From Winogradskyella sp. (GTDB lineage Bacteria > Bacteroidota > Bacteroidia > Flavobacteriales > Flavobacteriaceae): 64,000 bases of DNA. The notes under the pieces are model-generated. The model saw only the letters and a list, made by a program, of their open reading frames with translations. It had not been told where the DNA came from and did not search any database. Made by a program: the position numbers and the translations under genes. Location: NCBI GenBank assembly GCA_013002225.1, contig JABDKL010000173.1, positions 1 through 64,000 on the forward strand, given 5' to 3'. Shown piece by piece: positions 1-8,313 of this stretch. The first letter of the stretch is position 1. Each line of letters starts with the position of its first letter.

Positions 1-563
1 GCATTTGAAATCCACATTTTTTGCCCATTAATTTTATAAGATTTTCCATCTTCAGAAAGCTGCGCCGTAGTTTTACCAGAGTTGGCATCTGATCCTGCAC
101 CTGGTTCTGTTAAGCAATAAGCTCCAAACCATTCGCCAGTAGCCAATTTAGGTACGTATTTTTTCTTTTGTTCTTCTGTACCATATAAAGTAATAGGCAT
201 AGTACCTATACCAGTATGCGCACCAAATGCTGTACTAAAAGAGCCTGTGCCAGAAGATATATAGTCACATGTTAAACAGGTCGACACAAATCCCATTCCT
301 AGTCCGTCATAAGCTTCAGGAACTGCAACTCCTAGAAATCCCATTTCGCCTGCTTTGCGCATAACTTCTTCTGTAAGTGCAAAGTCCCTTGCTTCGAATC
401 GAGGTTTGTGAGCTATAATTTCACGTTCATTGAATTCCATTACGGATTCTTTCATCATTTTTTGCTCTTCTGAAAAATCTTCAGGAGTAAAAACGTCTTC
501 ACATTTTGTTTCTTTTACTAAGAATTGACCTCCACGTAGGATATCTTTTTCAGTTGTTTCCAT
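1..563 (-). CDS. fadE: Acyl-CoA dehydrogenase, C-terminus beyond the window edge
   Basis: The first about 187 residues of an acyl-CoA dehydrogenase are present, from the ATG at 561-563; the rest lies beyond position 1. The enzyme removes two hydrogens from acyl-CoA to give trans-2-enoyl-CoA, using FAD. The visible part has the N-terminal helical domain and the start of the middle beta domain, including the flavin-contact stretch YCLTEPGAGSDA, typical of the family. It lies 22 bp downstream of the thiolase and is the last visible gene of a marR-fadN-fadA-fadE operon, the same order as fadNAE of Bacillus subtilis. The family call is firm; chain-length preference cannot be read from the sequence. 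Confidence 0.9.
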   Translation of the reverse strand, partial: METTEKDILRGGQFLVKETKCEDVFTPEDFSEEQKMMKESVMEFNEREIIAHKPRFEARDFALTEEVMRKAGEMGFLGVAVPEAYDGLGMGFVSTCLTCDYISSGTGSFSTAFGAHTGIGTMPITLYGTEEQKKKYVPKLATGEWFGAYCLTEPGAGSDANSGKTTAQLSEDGKSYKINGQKMWISN

Positions 564-585
564 TTATAAATAGTATTAAGTTCTT

Positions 586-1776
586 TTAATTTAAAAATTC
601 AAATATGCCACAAGCGCCCTGGCCTGTTCCTACACACATAGTTACGGCGCCATATTTACCTTTCATATCACGCTTTCGCATTTCGTCAAAAAGTTGAACT
701 GAAAGTTTTGCTCCTGTACAACCTAATGGGTGCCCTAAGGCTATGGCTCCACCATTAACATTAATGATATCTGGGTTAAGACCTAACTCTCTGATAACAG
801 CTAAAGATTGAGATGCAAATGCTTCATTCAATTCGATTAAGTCTAAGTCGGATTGCTTTAAACCGGCTTGATCAAGCGCTTTTGGAATTGCCTTTACAGG
901 TCCAATCCCCATTATACGTGGCTCAACTCCAGCCGCCGCATAATTTACTAAGCGTGCTATAGGTTCAATATTTAATTCTTTGACCATGTCTTCACTCATA
1001 ACCATAACGAATGCAGCACCATCACTCATTTGGGATGAGTTACCTGCCGTTACACTTCCACCTGCAGCGAAAACAGGACGTAATTTTGCTAATACTTCTT
1101 TACTTGTACCAGCTCGCGGTCCTTCATCCTTAGTTACTATATATGATTTAGTTGCTTTTTTACCGTTAGCATCTACATACGTTTCATCTACTGTAATAGG
1201 TACTATTTGATCTTGAAAACGATTTTCTGCTTGTGCTTTTAAGGCTTTCATGTGCGAATTGTAGGCAAACTCATCCTGATCTTGACGAGACACATTGAAT
1301 TGTTTTGCAACCGCTTCAGCTGTATTTCCCATTCCCCAATAATATTCCTCATGACCTGCTTTTACAGTATCGTAATTTAATTCTGGTTTAAAGCCTGTCA
1401 TCGGAACGGAACTCATACTTTCAGAGCCACCTGCGATAATACAATCTGCCATACCTGCCTGTATTTTGGCAGTAGCAATGCCTATAGTTTCAATTCCCGA
1501 AGAACAGAATCTATTTACAGTCACACCAGGTACGTCAACACTTTTTAAACCAATTAAGGAAATAAAGCGCCCCATATTAAGACCTTGTGAGCCTTCTGGC
1601 ATGGCATTACCAACGATGACATCATCTATTCGCTTTACATCGAGATTTGGTAATTCTTTCATCATGTGCTGAATTGTTTCAGCACCCAGCTCGTCGGCTC
1701 TTTTAAAACGAAAAACCCCTTTTGGTGCTTTACCAACTGCTGTTCTGTATGCTTTTACTATATATGCTTGTTTCAT
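586..1776 (-). CDS. fadA: Acetyl-CoA C-acyltransferase (3-ketoacyl-CoA thiolase)
   Basis: This 396-residue protein has the full length of a degradative thiolase, which cleaves 3-ketoacyl-CoA with CoA to give acetyl-CoA. The nucleophile Cys91 lies in NRFCSSG. The C-terminal catalytic elements are NEAFASQ, GGAIALGHPLGCTGAK (active-site His) and CVGTGQGACG (second catalytic Cys). It starts at an ATG with no obvious ribosome-binding site. It follows the FadN-type fusion after about 100 bp that contain a small hairpin, and precedes the acyl-CoA dehydrogenase. Together the three proteins form a full beta-oxidation cycle. An acetyl-CoA acetyltransferase role is possible, but the operon favours fatty-acid degradation. 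Confidence 0.95.
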   Translation of the reverse strand: MKQAYIVKAYRTAVGKAPKGVFRFKRADELGAETIQHMMKELPNLDVKRIDDVIVGNAMPEGSQGLNMGRFISLIGLKSVDVPGVTVNRFCSSGIETIGIATAKIQAGMADCIIAGGSESMSSVPMTGFKPELNYDTVKAGHEEYYWGMGNTAEAVAKQFNVSRQDQDEFAYNSHMKALKAQAENRFQDQIVPITVDETYVDANGKKATKSYIVTKDEGPRAGTSKEVLAKLRPVFAAGGSVTAGNSSQMSDGAAFVMVMSEDMVKELNIEPIARLVNYAAAGVEPRIMGIGPVKAIPKALDQAGLKQSDLDLIELNEAFASQSLAVIRELGLNPDIINVNGGAIALGHPLGCTGAKLSVQLFDEMRKRDMKGKYGAVTMCVGTGQGACGIFEFLN

Positions 1777-1839
1777 CTTTTATGCTTTTGGCTACTAGCG
1801 CTATGCTATTAGCATCTATGATTCTATACTAAAAGGTTT

Positions 1840-1860
1840 CCAATAGCGTATTGCTATAGG
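1840..1860 (-). other. Intercistronic hairpin between fadN and fadA
   Basis: CCAATAGC (1840-1847) and GCTATAGG (1853-1860) pair at 7 of 8 positions around a 5-nt loop. No T-run follows, so it is unlikely to be a terminator. It sits in the only sizeable gap of the fad operon and could act in mRNA processing or stability. That function is inference. Confidence 0.3.
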
Positions 1861-1877
1861 CAACTCGTTTAATAAAA

Positions 1878-4286
1878 TTAATTTCTTAGCGGTTTACCTG
1901 TTTTAAGCATGTGCTGAATTCTTTCTAAGGTTTTACGCTCAGTACAAAGTGAAAGAAACGCTTCACGCTCTAAATCCAGTAAATATTGCTCATTTACTTC
2001 GGTTGGTTCGGAGAGATCTCCACCTGCCATTACATAAGCCAACTTATTTGCTATCTTCTTATCATGGGCACTGATATAGTTACTGTCTTCCATTGAATCA
2101 GTTCCAACTAAAAACATACCTAAGGCTTGTTTACCGAGAACCTTGATATCAGATCGTTTGACAGGCTGTGTATAACCCAGATCTGCCATTAATTTGGCGT
2201 GTTGTTTAGCTACAGCAATTTGTCTATCCTTATTTACTACTACAATATCTTTTCCTTTTTGAAGTATGCCTAAGTCAAATGCTTCATATGCCGAAGTAGC
2301 AACTTTTGCCATACCAATTGTTAAGAAATACTCCTGTAGCGTATTTAATTGTACATCGCCTTTCCTAAAGGTATCTTGTGCACGAAGCGCCATTTCCTTT
2401 GAGCCTCCGCCACCTGGAATAACACCAACACCAAACTCTACTAAACCAATATAAGTTTCGGCAGCCGCTACCACTTTATCTGCATGCATAGATAACTCAC
2501 AGCCACCACCTAAAGACATTCCATGAGGTGCAGCTACTGTCGGTATTGCAGAATATCGCATTCGCATCATCGTATCCTGAAAATACTTAATGGCCATATT
2601 AAGTTCGTCATACTCTTGCTCAGCAGCCATCATAAATATCATACCAATATTTGCACCAACAGAGAAATTTGCAGCTTGGTTACCTACAACTAATCCAGCA
2701 AAGTCTTTTTCTGCAATATCAATAGCTTTATTAAGGCCAGCAAGAACATCGCCACCAATAGTATTCATTTTAGATTGGAATTCTACATTTAAAATTCCAT
2801 CACCTAGATCTTCAACAACAACACCTGAATTTTTAAATACCTCATTTGCTTTTCTTATGTTATCTAATATGATGAAGCTATCCTGACCAGGAATTTTTTC
2901 TTGTGATTTAGATGAGATATCGTATGCATAGGTTGCACCATCTTTTACTGTATAAAAGGAGTTACTTCCAGAATCTAGCATTTCATTTACCCAATTAGCG
3001 ACTTGCAATCCTTCTGATTTAGCAAGTTCTAATCCTTTTTCGACACCAATAGCATCCCAAATCTGGAAAGGACCATGCTCCCAACCAAATCCTGCTTTCA
3101 TAGCATCATCAATTTTATATAAATCGTCAGATATTTCTGGAATACGATTTGAAACATAAGCAAATAATGCAGCAAAATTTTTACGATAGAATTCTCCAGC
3201 TTTATCCTTACCTTTTATAAGCACCTCAAAACGATCTACAACTTTGTCTATAGTTTTAGTCATTTCGAGTGTTGCAAACTTAGCACGTTTCTTTTCTCTG
3301 TAATCGAGTGTGTTTAAGTCGAGAGATAGTATCTCTGAAGATCCATCGTCTTTTCTTACTTTTTTATAAAACCCTTGTCCTGTCTTACTTCCAAGCCATT
3401 TATTATCCATCATTGTAGTAATGAAATCTGGCAATACGAATAACTCGTTTCTTTCGTCTTGAGGGCAGTTTTCTTTGATACCATTTGCCACATGTACTAA
3501 GGTATCTAAACCGACAACATCCACAGTTCTAAAGGTGGCTGATTTTGGTCTGCCTATCACTGGACCTGTTAACTTATCTACTTCTTCAATCGTTAGGTCA
3601 AGATCTTTAACCGTGTGAAATAAGCTCATGATGCTGAATATTCCGATTCGGTTACCAATAAAAGCGGGTGTGTCTTTTGCAACAACAGATGTTTTTCCAA
3701 GGAACTTCTCACCGTATTCATTTAAGAAATCTAAAACCTCCTGATCTGTTTTCGGTCCAGGGATAATTTCAAATAATTTTAAATAACGAGCGGGATTAAA
3801 GAAGTGCGTACCGCAGAAATGTTTCTGAAAGTCTTCGCTTCTACCTTCACTCATAAACTTAATAGGAATACCTGAAGTATTTGATGTAATTAAGGTGCCT
3901 GCCGTTCTGTGTTTTTCTAGTTTTTCAAATACCTGTTGTTTAATATCTAGACGCTCTACTACAACTTCCATTATCCAATCTACATCCCGAACCTTAGCAA
4001 TATCATCTTCTAAATTACCTGTGGTAATTCTATCTGCAAATGACGGGTGGTAGAGGGGTGCAGGTTTTGATTTTATAGATGCTGTAAGGGCGTCATTAAC
4101 TAACCTGTCTCTTACAGCTTTATCTTCTAAGGTTAAGCCTTTCACTTTTTCTTTATCATTTAATTCTCTTGGAACAATGTCTAATAGTAAAACATCGACA
4201 CCAATATTTGCAAAATGGCAAGCAATACCGCTTCCCATTATGCCAGAACCAATAATAGCTATTTTCTTAATTCTTCGTTTACTCAT
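1878..4286 (-). CDS. fadN: 3-hydroxyacyl-CoA dehydrogenase / enoyl-CoA hydratase fusion, FadN type
   Basis: This 802-residue fusion catalyses two beta-oxidation steps, hydration of enoyl-CoA and NAD-dependent oxidation of 3-hydroxyacyl-CoA. The N-terminal Rossmann motif GSGIMGSG is at residues 13-20, followed by the 3HCDH C-terminal domains. The enoyl-CoA hydratase (crotonase) domain occupies roughly the last 300 residues, with the oxyanion-hole region around HGMSLGGGCELSMHAD. The order HAD then ECH is the reverse of Escherichia coli FadB and matches B. subtilis FadN. It is 1 bp downstream of the MarR gene and about 100 bp upstream of the thiolase, so co-transcription is very likely. Start ATG at 4284-4286. 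Confidence 0.94.
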   Translation of the reverse strand: MSKRRIKKIAIIGSGIMGSGIACHFANIGVDVLLLDIVPRELNDKEKVKGLTLEDKAVRDRLVNDALTASIKSKPAPLYHPSFADRITTGNLEDDIAKVRDVDWIMEVVVERLDIKQQVFEKLEKHRTAGTLITSNTSGIPIKFMSEGRSEDFQKHFCGTHFFNPARYLKLFEIIPGPKTDQEVLDFLNEYGEKFLGKTSVVAKDTPAFIGNRIGIFSIMSLFHTVKDLDLTIEEVDKLTGPVIGRPKSATFRTVDVVGLDTLVHVANGIKENCPQDERNELFVLPDFITTMMDNKWLGSKTGQGFYKKVRKDDGSSEILSLDLNTLDYREKKRAKFATLEMTKTIDKVVDRFEVLIKGKDKAGEFYRKNFAALFAYVSNRIPEISDDLYKIDDAMKAGFGWEHGPFQIWDAIGVEKGLELAKSEGLQVANWVNEMLDSGSNSFYTVKDGATYAYDISSKSQEKIPGQDSFIILDNIRKANEVFKNSGVVVEDLGDGILNVEFQSKMNTIGGDVLAGLNKAIDIAEKDFAGLVVGNQAANFSVGANIGMIFMMAAEQEYDELNMAIKYFQDTMMRMRYSAIPTVAAPHGMSLGGGCELSMHADKVVAAAETYIGLVEFGVGVIPGGGGSKEMALRAQDTFRKGDVQLNTLQEYFLTIGMAKVATSAYEAFDLGILQKGKDIVVVNKDRQIAVAKQHAKLMADLGYTQPVKRSDIKVLGKQALGMFLVGTDSMEDSNYISAHDKKIANKLAYVMAGGDLSEPTEVNEQYLLDLEREAFLSLCTERKTLERIQHMLKTGKPLRN

Positions 4287-4287
4287 C

Positions 4288-4743
4288 TTATTTTAAAATG
4301 TGTTCTTTTTGATTGTATATTTTTTTGTTCGAAATCATATAATTAATGACCTCTGCGACTTCATAAAAGTTTTCTATTTTTTCTTTGGAAACATTATTTC
4401 TAATGGTTTCGTTGAAGGTTAAAACTTTTTCTCTTGAATACGCTCTTTTTTCTTTACCAAAGTCAGTTAGAAAAATTAATACACCGCGTCCATCTTCTGG
4501 GTTTGGTTTGCGCTCTATAAGCCCTTTTTCTTCCATCATCTTTAGGGTTCTGGATAAGCTGGTAGGTTCCATACCCATTTTTGGACCTAGAGATGTAGAT
4601 GGTGTCCCTTTTTCGGGATCTATACTTAACAAGGCAAAACCTGTTGCCATAGTTGTACCGAATTGTGCAGCTTCTTCGTTATACATTTTATTAACGGCTA
4701 ACCACGTGGTTCTAAGAACATAATCAATGGTTTTGTCTTTCAT
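4288..4743 (-). CDS. MarR family transcriptional regulator of the fad operon
   Basis: A MarR-type winged-helix regulator of 151 residues. The recognition region and wing are visible as MGMEPTSLSRTLKMMEEKGL followed by IERKPNPEDGRGV, the usual MarR wing with its acidic-glycine-arginine tip. I chose the ATG at 4741-4743; a longer reading from TTG at 4764 adds seven residues but runs into the predicted -7 box. The gene is 1 bp upstream of fadN and heads the operon, so it most likely regulates fatty-acid degradation and itself, with acyl-CoA as a plausible ligand. A perfect 12-bp palindrome at 4781-4792 is a candidate operator. Target and ligand are inferred from context. Confidence 0.88.
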   Translation of the reverse strand: MKDKTIDYVLRTTWLAVNKMYNEEAAQFGTTMATGFALLSIDPEKGTPSTSLGPKMGMEPTSLSRTLKMMEEKGLIERKPNPEDGRGVLIFLTDFGKEKRAYSREKVLTFNETIRNNVSKEKIENFYEVAEVINYMISNKKIYNQKEHILK

Positions 4744-4761
4744 AGAAAAATTTATTAAATC

Positions 4762-4769
4762 CAAATATA
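4762..4769 (-). promoter_or_regulatory. Predicted -7 box of the marR-fad operon
   Basis: Read on the minus strand this is TATATTTG, a full match to the Bacteroidota -7 consensus TAnnTTTG, 18 bp upstream of the chosen marR start. No clear -33 TTG is present at the usual distance, so the promoter may be weak or depend on an activator. Confidence 0.45.
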
Positions 4770-4780
4770 TAAAAAAATAC

Positions 4781-4792
4781 TATGCATGCATA
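4781..4792. promoter_or_regulatory. Candidate MarR operator palindrome
   Basis: TATGCATGCATA is a perfect 12-bp palindrome lying 11 bp upstream of the predicted -7 box, inside the promoter spacer of the marR-fadN-fadA-fadE operon. MarR dimers bind short palindromes over their own promoters, so this is the natural candidate site. Only the palindrome and its position are observed. Confidence 0.45.
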
Positions 4793-4830
4793 ATAAAATA
4801 TTAAAATTATTTTGATTTCTAGGAATAAAA

Positions 4831-4855
4831 AAAGCGTTTCTATTAGAAACGCTTT
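4831..4855 (-). terminator. Intrinsic terminator downstream of the four-helix membrane protein
   Basis: A perfect 10-bp stem, AAAGCGTTTC with GAAACGCTTT, encloses a 5-nt loop. On the minus strand it is followed by a T-rich run. It ends the gene at 4878-5270 just before the marR promoter. Confidence 0.85.
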
Positions 4856-4877
4856 CATAAAATATTTGAAACTTAAG

Positions 4878-5270
4878 TTAAGTTACTTTGCCGTTTACAA
4901 GACCAATTACACCACCAACTAGGGCAGCCATCACAATAGAAATACCTAAATCAGTTAAATACATTGTGTAGTCAATTTCTGTTTCCATAGCCATATTAAA
5001 AAAGATGGTAATTAGGCCCATAAATACGCCTATTACTGCACCAGCTCTTGCCCCTGTAGAGAATGTCGAAATTTGAGCCCACTTATTGTAGATATAAGAA
5101 ATGAAAAATCCGTAAGTGAAACATCCAAAAGTAATGAATAGTAATGCATTAGAATCTTCACTAGGTTGTGGGAAGGTATCAACGAAAATAATTCCATAAA
5201 ATAACCAGCCTAGCAGCCAATCGACAAGACCTCCTACGAGTCCGGCGACAACAAAAGTTTTTGTGTTCAT
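4878..5270 (-). CDS. Small four-helix membrane protein of unknown function
   Basis: A 130-residue protein with about four hydrophobic helices (near residues 6-28, 42-60, 72-92 and 105-126) and little outside the membrane. Glycine-rich segments such as VAGLVGGLVDWLLGW and AALVGGVIGLVNG suggest tight helix packing. I recognise no catalytic or transport motif and cannot name the family. It starts at ATG 5268-5270, has its own terminator, and stands alone between fadD and the marR-fad operon; the position among fatty-acid genes may be accidental. Confidence 0.7.
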   Translation of the reverse strand: MNTKTFVVAGLVGGLVDWLLGWLFYGIIFVDTFPQPSEDSNALLFITFGCFTYGFFISYIYNKWAQISTFSTGARAGAVIGVFMGLITIFFNMAMETEIDYTMYLTDLGISIVMAALVGGVIGLVNGKVT

Positions 5271-5367
5271 AATTTAATTGTATTTAGTTAGTATATCTAA
5301 ATATAGGATAAATTATGTTAAAACCCTCTCTTTCAGTAAGTAGATACTTACAAGCTTATAGTGTTAA

Positions 5368-7140
5368 CTAACCGCGATATATTTTTTCGTATAGGGTCTT
5401 ATACTTTTCTTGTATCACGCTACGCTTCATTTTCATAGTTGGTGTAAGGTGACCACCTTCTATAGTCCATGCTTCTGGAGTAAGCTCAAAACGTTTAATT
5501 TGTTCCCATTTTCCAAACTTAGCATTGTATTTGTCAATTTCCTTTTGAATACGATTAACTACAATTGAGGAATTAGAAATTTCTGCCTCGGATGGACCAA
5601 TTTTATGACCCTTTAATTCTATCCAATCTCTAATAAACTCAAAATTGGGTTGAATTAGTGCCGCTGGCATTTTTTCACCCTCACCAACCACCATTATTTG
5701 CTCAATGAATAACGACTGTTTCATATCGTTTTCTAAAAGAGGAGGAATAACATACTTACCACCTGAGGTTTTGAACATTTCTTTTTTACGACCTGTAATT
5801 TTTAAAAACCCTTCACTATCAATTTCACCTTTATCTCCCGTGTGAAAGAATTCGCCAGTCATTACCTCTTCAGTTTTTTTATGATCCTTGTAATAACCCA
5901 TCATAACATTAGGTCCCTTTACCAATAATTCGCCGTCATCTGCAATTTTAATTGCAACATTATCTATTGGTTTACCCACAGTACCAACTTTATACATATG
6001 GTTCTTGTATAATCCCACAGTTACAACAGGTGACGTTTCTGTAAGTCCATAGCCTTCCATTACCCTCATGTTTGCAGCACCAAATACTCTTGCTAATCGT
6101 GGTTGTAAGGCTGCACTACCAGAAACCATCGTGTTCAATTCGCCTCCTAAAGCTTCTCTCCATTTACTGAAAATTAACTTATTCGCAATTTTGAGTTTAA
6201 ACTCATACCAAGATCCATTGGCACCATACGGTTCCCATTGTTCACCGAGACGAACAGCCCAAAAAAACAAAGCCTTTTTAATGCCTTTTAAATCTTCACC
6301 TTTTAGCATTATTTTATCGAATACTTTTTCAAGTAAACGCGGCACTACACTCATTAAGTGTGGCTTAACTTCTTTAGCATTATCTCCTATTTTATCAATA
6401 GCTTCTGCAAAATATATTGATGTTCCGGCATATTGATAAACGTAGATTAATACACGTTCGAAAATATGACAAATGGGCAGGAAACTTAAAATGCGATTTT
6501 CACCTTCCTCAAGAGGAACTCTTTTACTGCTATCTAAAGCGTTACTAGTAATATTCCAATGCGAAAGCATTACACCTTTAGGTTTACCAGTAGTACCAGA
6601 CGTGTAAATAATTGTTGCAAGGTCTTCTGGCTTAACAGCATCCATTCTTGCCTGGACTTCTGGTTGATTACTATTGTCATCGCCTAATTCTAACAATTCT
6701 GAATAGTGTTTGCAACCGTCTATGTAATTAAATGAATAAACCTCCTTAAGACTTGTATTCGCTTGAACTTTTCTAACTTTTTTCAATACCTCCTCGTCAG
6801 ACACAAAGCAATAAACAGATTCGCTATGATTTAAAACATACTCATAATCTTCTGCACAAATAGTTGGGTATATCGGTATATTTTGTGCGCCAGTTTGTAA
6901 AATACCAATATCCATAATATTCCACTCAGTCCTATTCGTAGTTGATATTACAGCTATTTTATCGTTTTTTTGAATGCCGAGTTTTAATAAAGCTCTGCTT
7001 ATGGCATTTGCTTTATCAATATACTCTTGTGTTGAAATCGGTGTCCACTTACCATTATACTTTGTGACCAAGGCCTTGTCGTTTGGTTTGTTCTGTAGCT
7101 GGTAATAAGGAAAATCAAAAAGCCGAGTTATATTATTCAT
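5368..7140 (-). CDS. fadD: Long-chain acyl-CoA synthetase (AMP-forming)
   Basis: A 590-residue adenylate-forming enzyme that activates long-chain fatty acids with ATP and CoA. The P-loop-like motif YTSGTTGKPKGVMLSH lies near residue 180. The region VMEGYGLTETSPVV is the A5 motif, and TGDKGEIDSEGFLKITGRKKEMFK contains the A7/A8 hinge. The C-terminal end has the lysine-containing small domain. Length and the inserted region before the A5 motif fit the AMP-dependent synthetase/long-chain ligase group (FAA1-like) rather than acetyl-CoA synthetase. It is transcribed alone, but it would supply substrates to the beta-oxidation operon next to it. Substrate length is inferred from family. Confidence 0.92.
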   Translation of the reverse strand: MNNITRLFDFPYYQLQNKPNDKALVTKYNGKWTPISTQEYIDKANAISRALLKLGIQKNDKIAVISTTNRTEWNIMDIGILQTGAQNIPIYPTICAEDYEYVLNHSESVYCFVSDEEVLKKVRKVQANTSLKEVYSFNYIDGCKHYSELLELGDDNSNQPEVQARMDAVKPEDLATIIYTSGTTGKPKGVMLSHWNITSNALDSSKRVPLEEGENRILSFLPICHIFERVLIYVYQYAGTSIYFAEAIDKIGDNAKEVKPHLMSVVPRLLEKVFDKIMLKGEDLKGIKKALFFWAVRLGEQWEPYGANGSWYEFKLKIANKLIFSKWREALGGELNTMVSGSAALQPRLARVFGAANMRVMEGYGLTETSPVVTVGLYKNHMYKVGTVGKPIDNVAIKIADDGELLVKGPNVMMGYYKDHKKTEEVMTGEFFHTGDKGEIDSEGFLKITGRKKEMFKTSGGKYVIPPLLENDMKQSLFIEQIMVVGEGEKMPAALIQPNFEFIRDWIELKGHKIGPSEAEISNSSIVVNRIQKEIDKYNAKFGKWEQIKRFELTPEAWTIEGGHLTPTMKMKRSVIQEKYKTLYEKIYRG

Positions 7141-7444
7141 ATTAAGCCATAATTATTAGGAGAGGTACGAAAATATAAAAATAATAACTATTTATCTTCA
7201 CAGACTTAAATTTTAGGAATCTATACCTATTAGGAATTTAAAAAAGGGTCTCTATTTCACTGTAAATAGAACTCCATAGAAAAAGGGCTTCATTATAACA
7301 GAAGCCCTTTTGCTTATTGATACTTAGTCCCTCACTACTTAAATAATTGTAATAACCCTAACTATTAGCCATTGATAGCAGCTTAACTTGTATCTACTCA
7401 AATATAGAGAGAATAACCTATAGTTTGTTGTAAATTTTCGAAGG
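7141..7444. other. 304-bp intergenic region between fadD and the AraC gene
   Basis: An AT-rich spacer upstream of fadD and downstream of the AraC gene. It holds the terminator at 7281-7311. TATATTTT, a near-match to the -7 consensus, lies close to the fadD start on the minus strand. No short reading frame with a recognisable product and no RNA gene was seen. Confidence 0.5.
7281..7311 (-). terminator. Intrinsic terminator of the AraC-family gene
   Basis: AAAAGGGCTTC (7281-7291) and GAAGCCCTTTT (7301-7311) form a perfect 11-bp stem with a 9-nt loop. On the minus strand the T-run follows directly. It lies about 130 bp past the AraC stop codon. Confidence 0.85.
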
Positions 7445-8251
7445 CTATATGTTTAAATATTCATTTATAAAGGGATGCTCAATTTTAAAATAGTCTTTTG
7501 GATTTTGATTCATAAAGTGCTTAAAATCTTTTATAAAATGAGATTGATCATAATAATTGTACATATATATAAGATCTTTTAAATCTATTTTTTTAGTCTC
7601 ATATTTTTTCATAAGCTTTAGAAATCGATATAATCTAATATACTTTCCAGGTGTGAGTCCTATGATTTTTTTGAATTGAGTTTCTAGCGTTTTCTGGCTA
7701 AAACTTACATGATCCAGTAATTCATACGTACTTAACATGCCTTCTTTTATATTAATGATATTTATTACCTCATCAATTTCATTTATGGTGTCATTATAAG
7801 TAAGCGGCAGAGCACTAATACTTTCTTCCAATGTTTTGCAAAGCGTATTAATATCGCCCTTGTAATTAGTAAATATTGGGTTGAGAATGTTAAAAAGAAA
7901 TTTTGATGCAGCTTCTAAAGGCAGATGCTTTTCTGTAAGATTAGAAACATCGAGCTCTGTTAATTTATAAATCGCAGTAGGATGAAAGGAAATACCACAA
8001 GATGTACCACTGCTATTAACCTGAAACTGGTAAGACTTATAAAATTGACCAGTTATAATTGTGCCTTTAAGAGGAAATTTAGTTTCATTATATATCGCAG
8101 TTTGATTTTTCCCATAAATATGGGTTATAGACATACAGCCAGAGGGTAGGACAGTAGATTCAAATGGGATCTCATTTTCGGTAAAACTTAAATGAAACAG
8201 GTGTTCGGCTATATGATTTAAATCTTTGGTCTGAAAATGGTCTAAAATCAA
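7445..8251 (-). CDS. AraC family transcriptional regulator
   Basis: A 268-residue regulator with a C-terminal double helix-turn-helix of the AraC/XylS type: the first HTH around HVSFSQKTLETQFKKIIGLTPGK is written here only by its ends (HVSFSQ to LTPGKY), and the second contains YNYYDQSHFIKDFK. The N-terminal about 130 residues look like the ligand-sensing domain seen in many Bacteroidota AraC proteins (DUF6597-like). The start must be TTG at 8249-8251: an in-frame TAG lies at 8261-8263 and no ATG lies between. It is monocistronic. Targets are unknown; the divergent distance to purL gives no clue. Confidence 0.85.
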   Translation of the reverse strand: MILDHFQTKDLNHIAEHLFHLSFTENEIPFESTVLPSGCMSITHIYGKNQTAIYNETKFPLKGTIITGQFYKSYQFQVNSSGTSCGISFHPTAIYKLTELDVSNLTEKHLPLEAASKFLFNILNPIFTNYKGDINTLCKTLEESISALPLTYNDTINEIDEVINIINIKEGMLSTYELLDHVSFSQKTLETQFKKIIGLTPGKYIRLYRFLKLMKKYETKKIDLKDLIYMYNYYDQSHFIKDFKHFMNQNPKDYFKIEHPFINEYLNI

Positions 8252-8313
8252 AATGAGTCGCTAATTAATAGGTAAATTACAACATATTACAGATAGCTCA
8301 AATTTAATATAAC

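Noticed and set aside
980..1672. Two open frames on the plus strand across the thiolase
   Set aside because: They lie wholly within the opposite strand of a well conserved thiolase, have no recognisable product, and follow its codon pattern.
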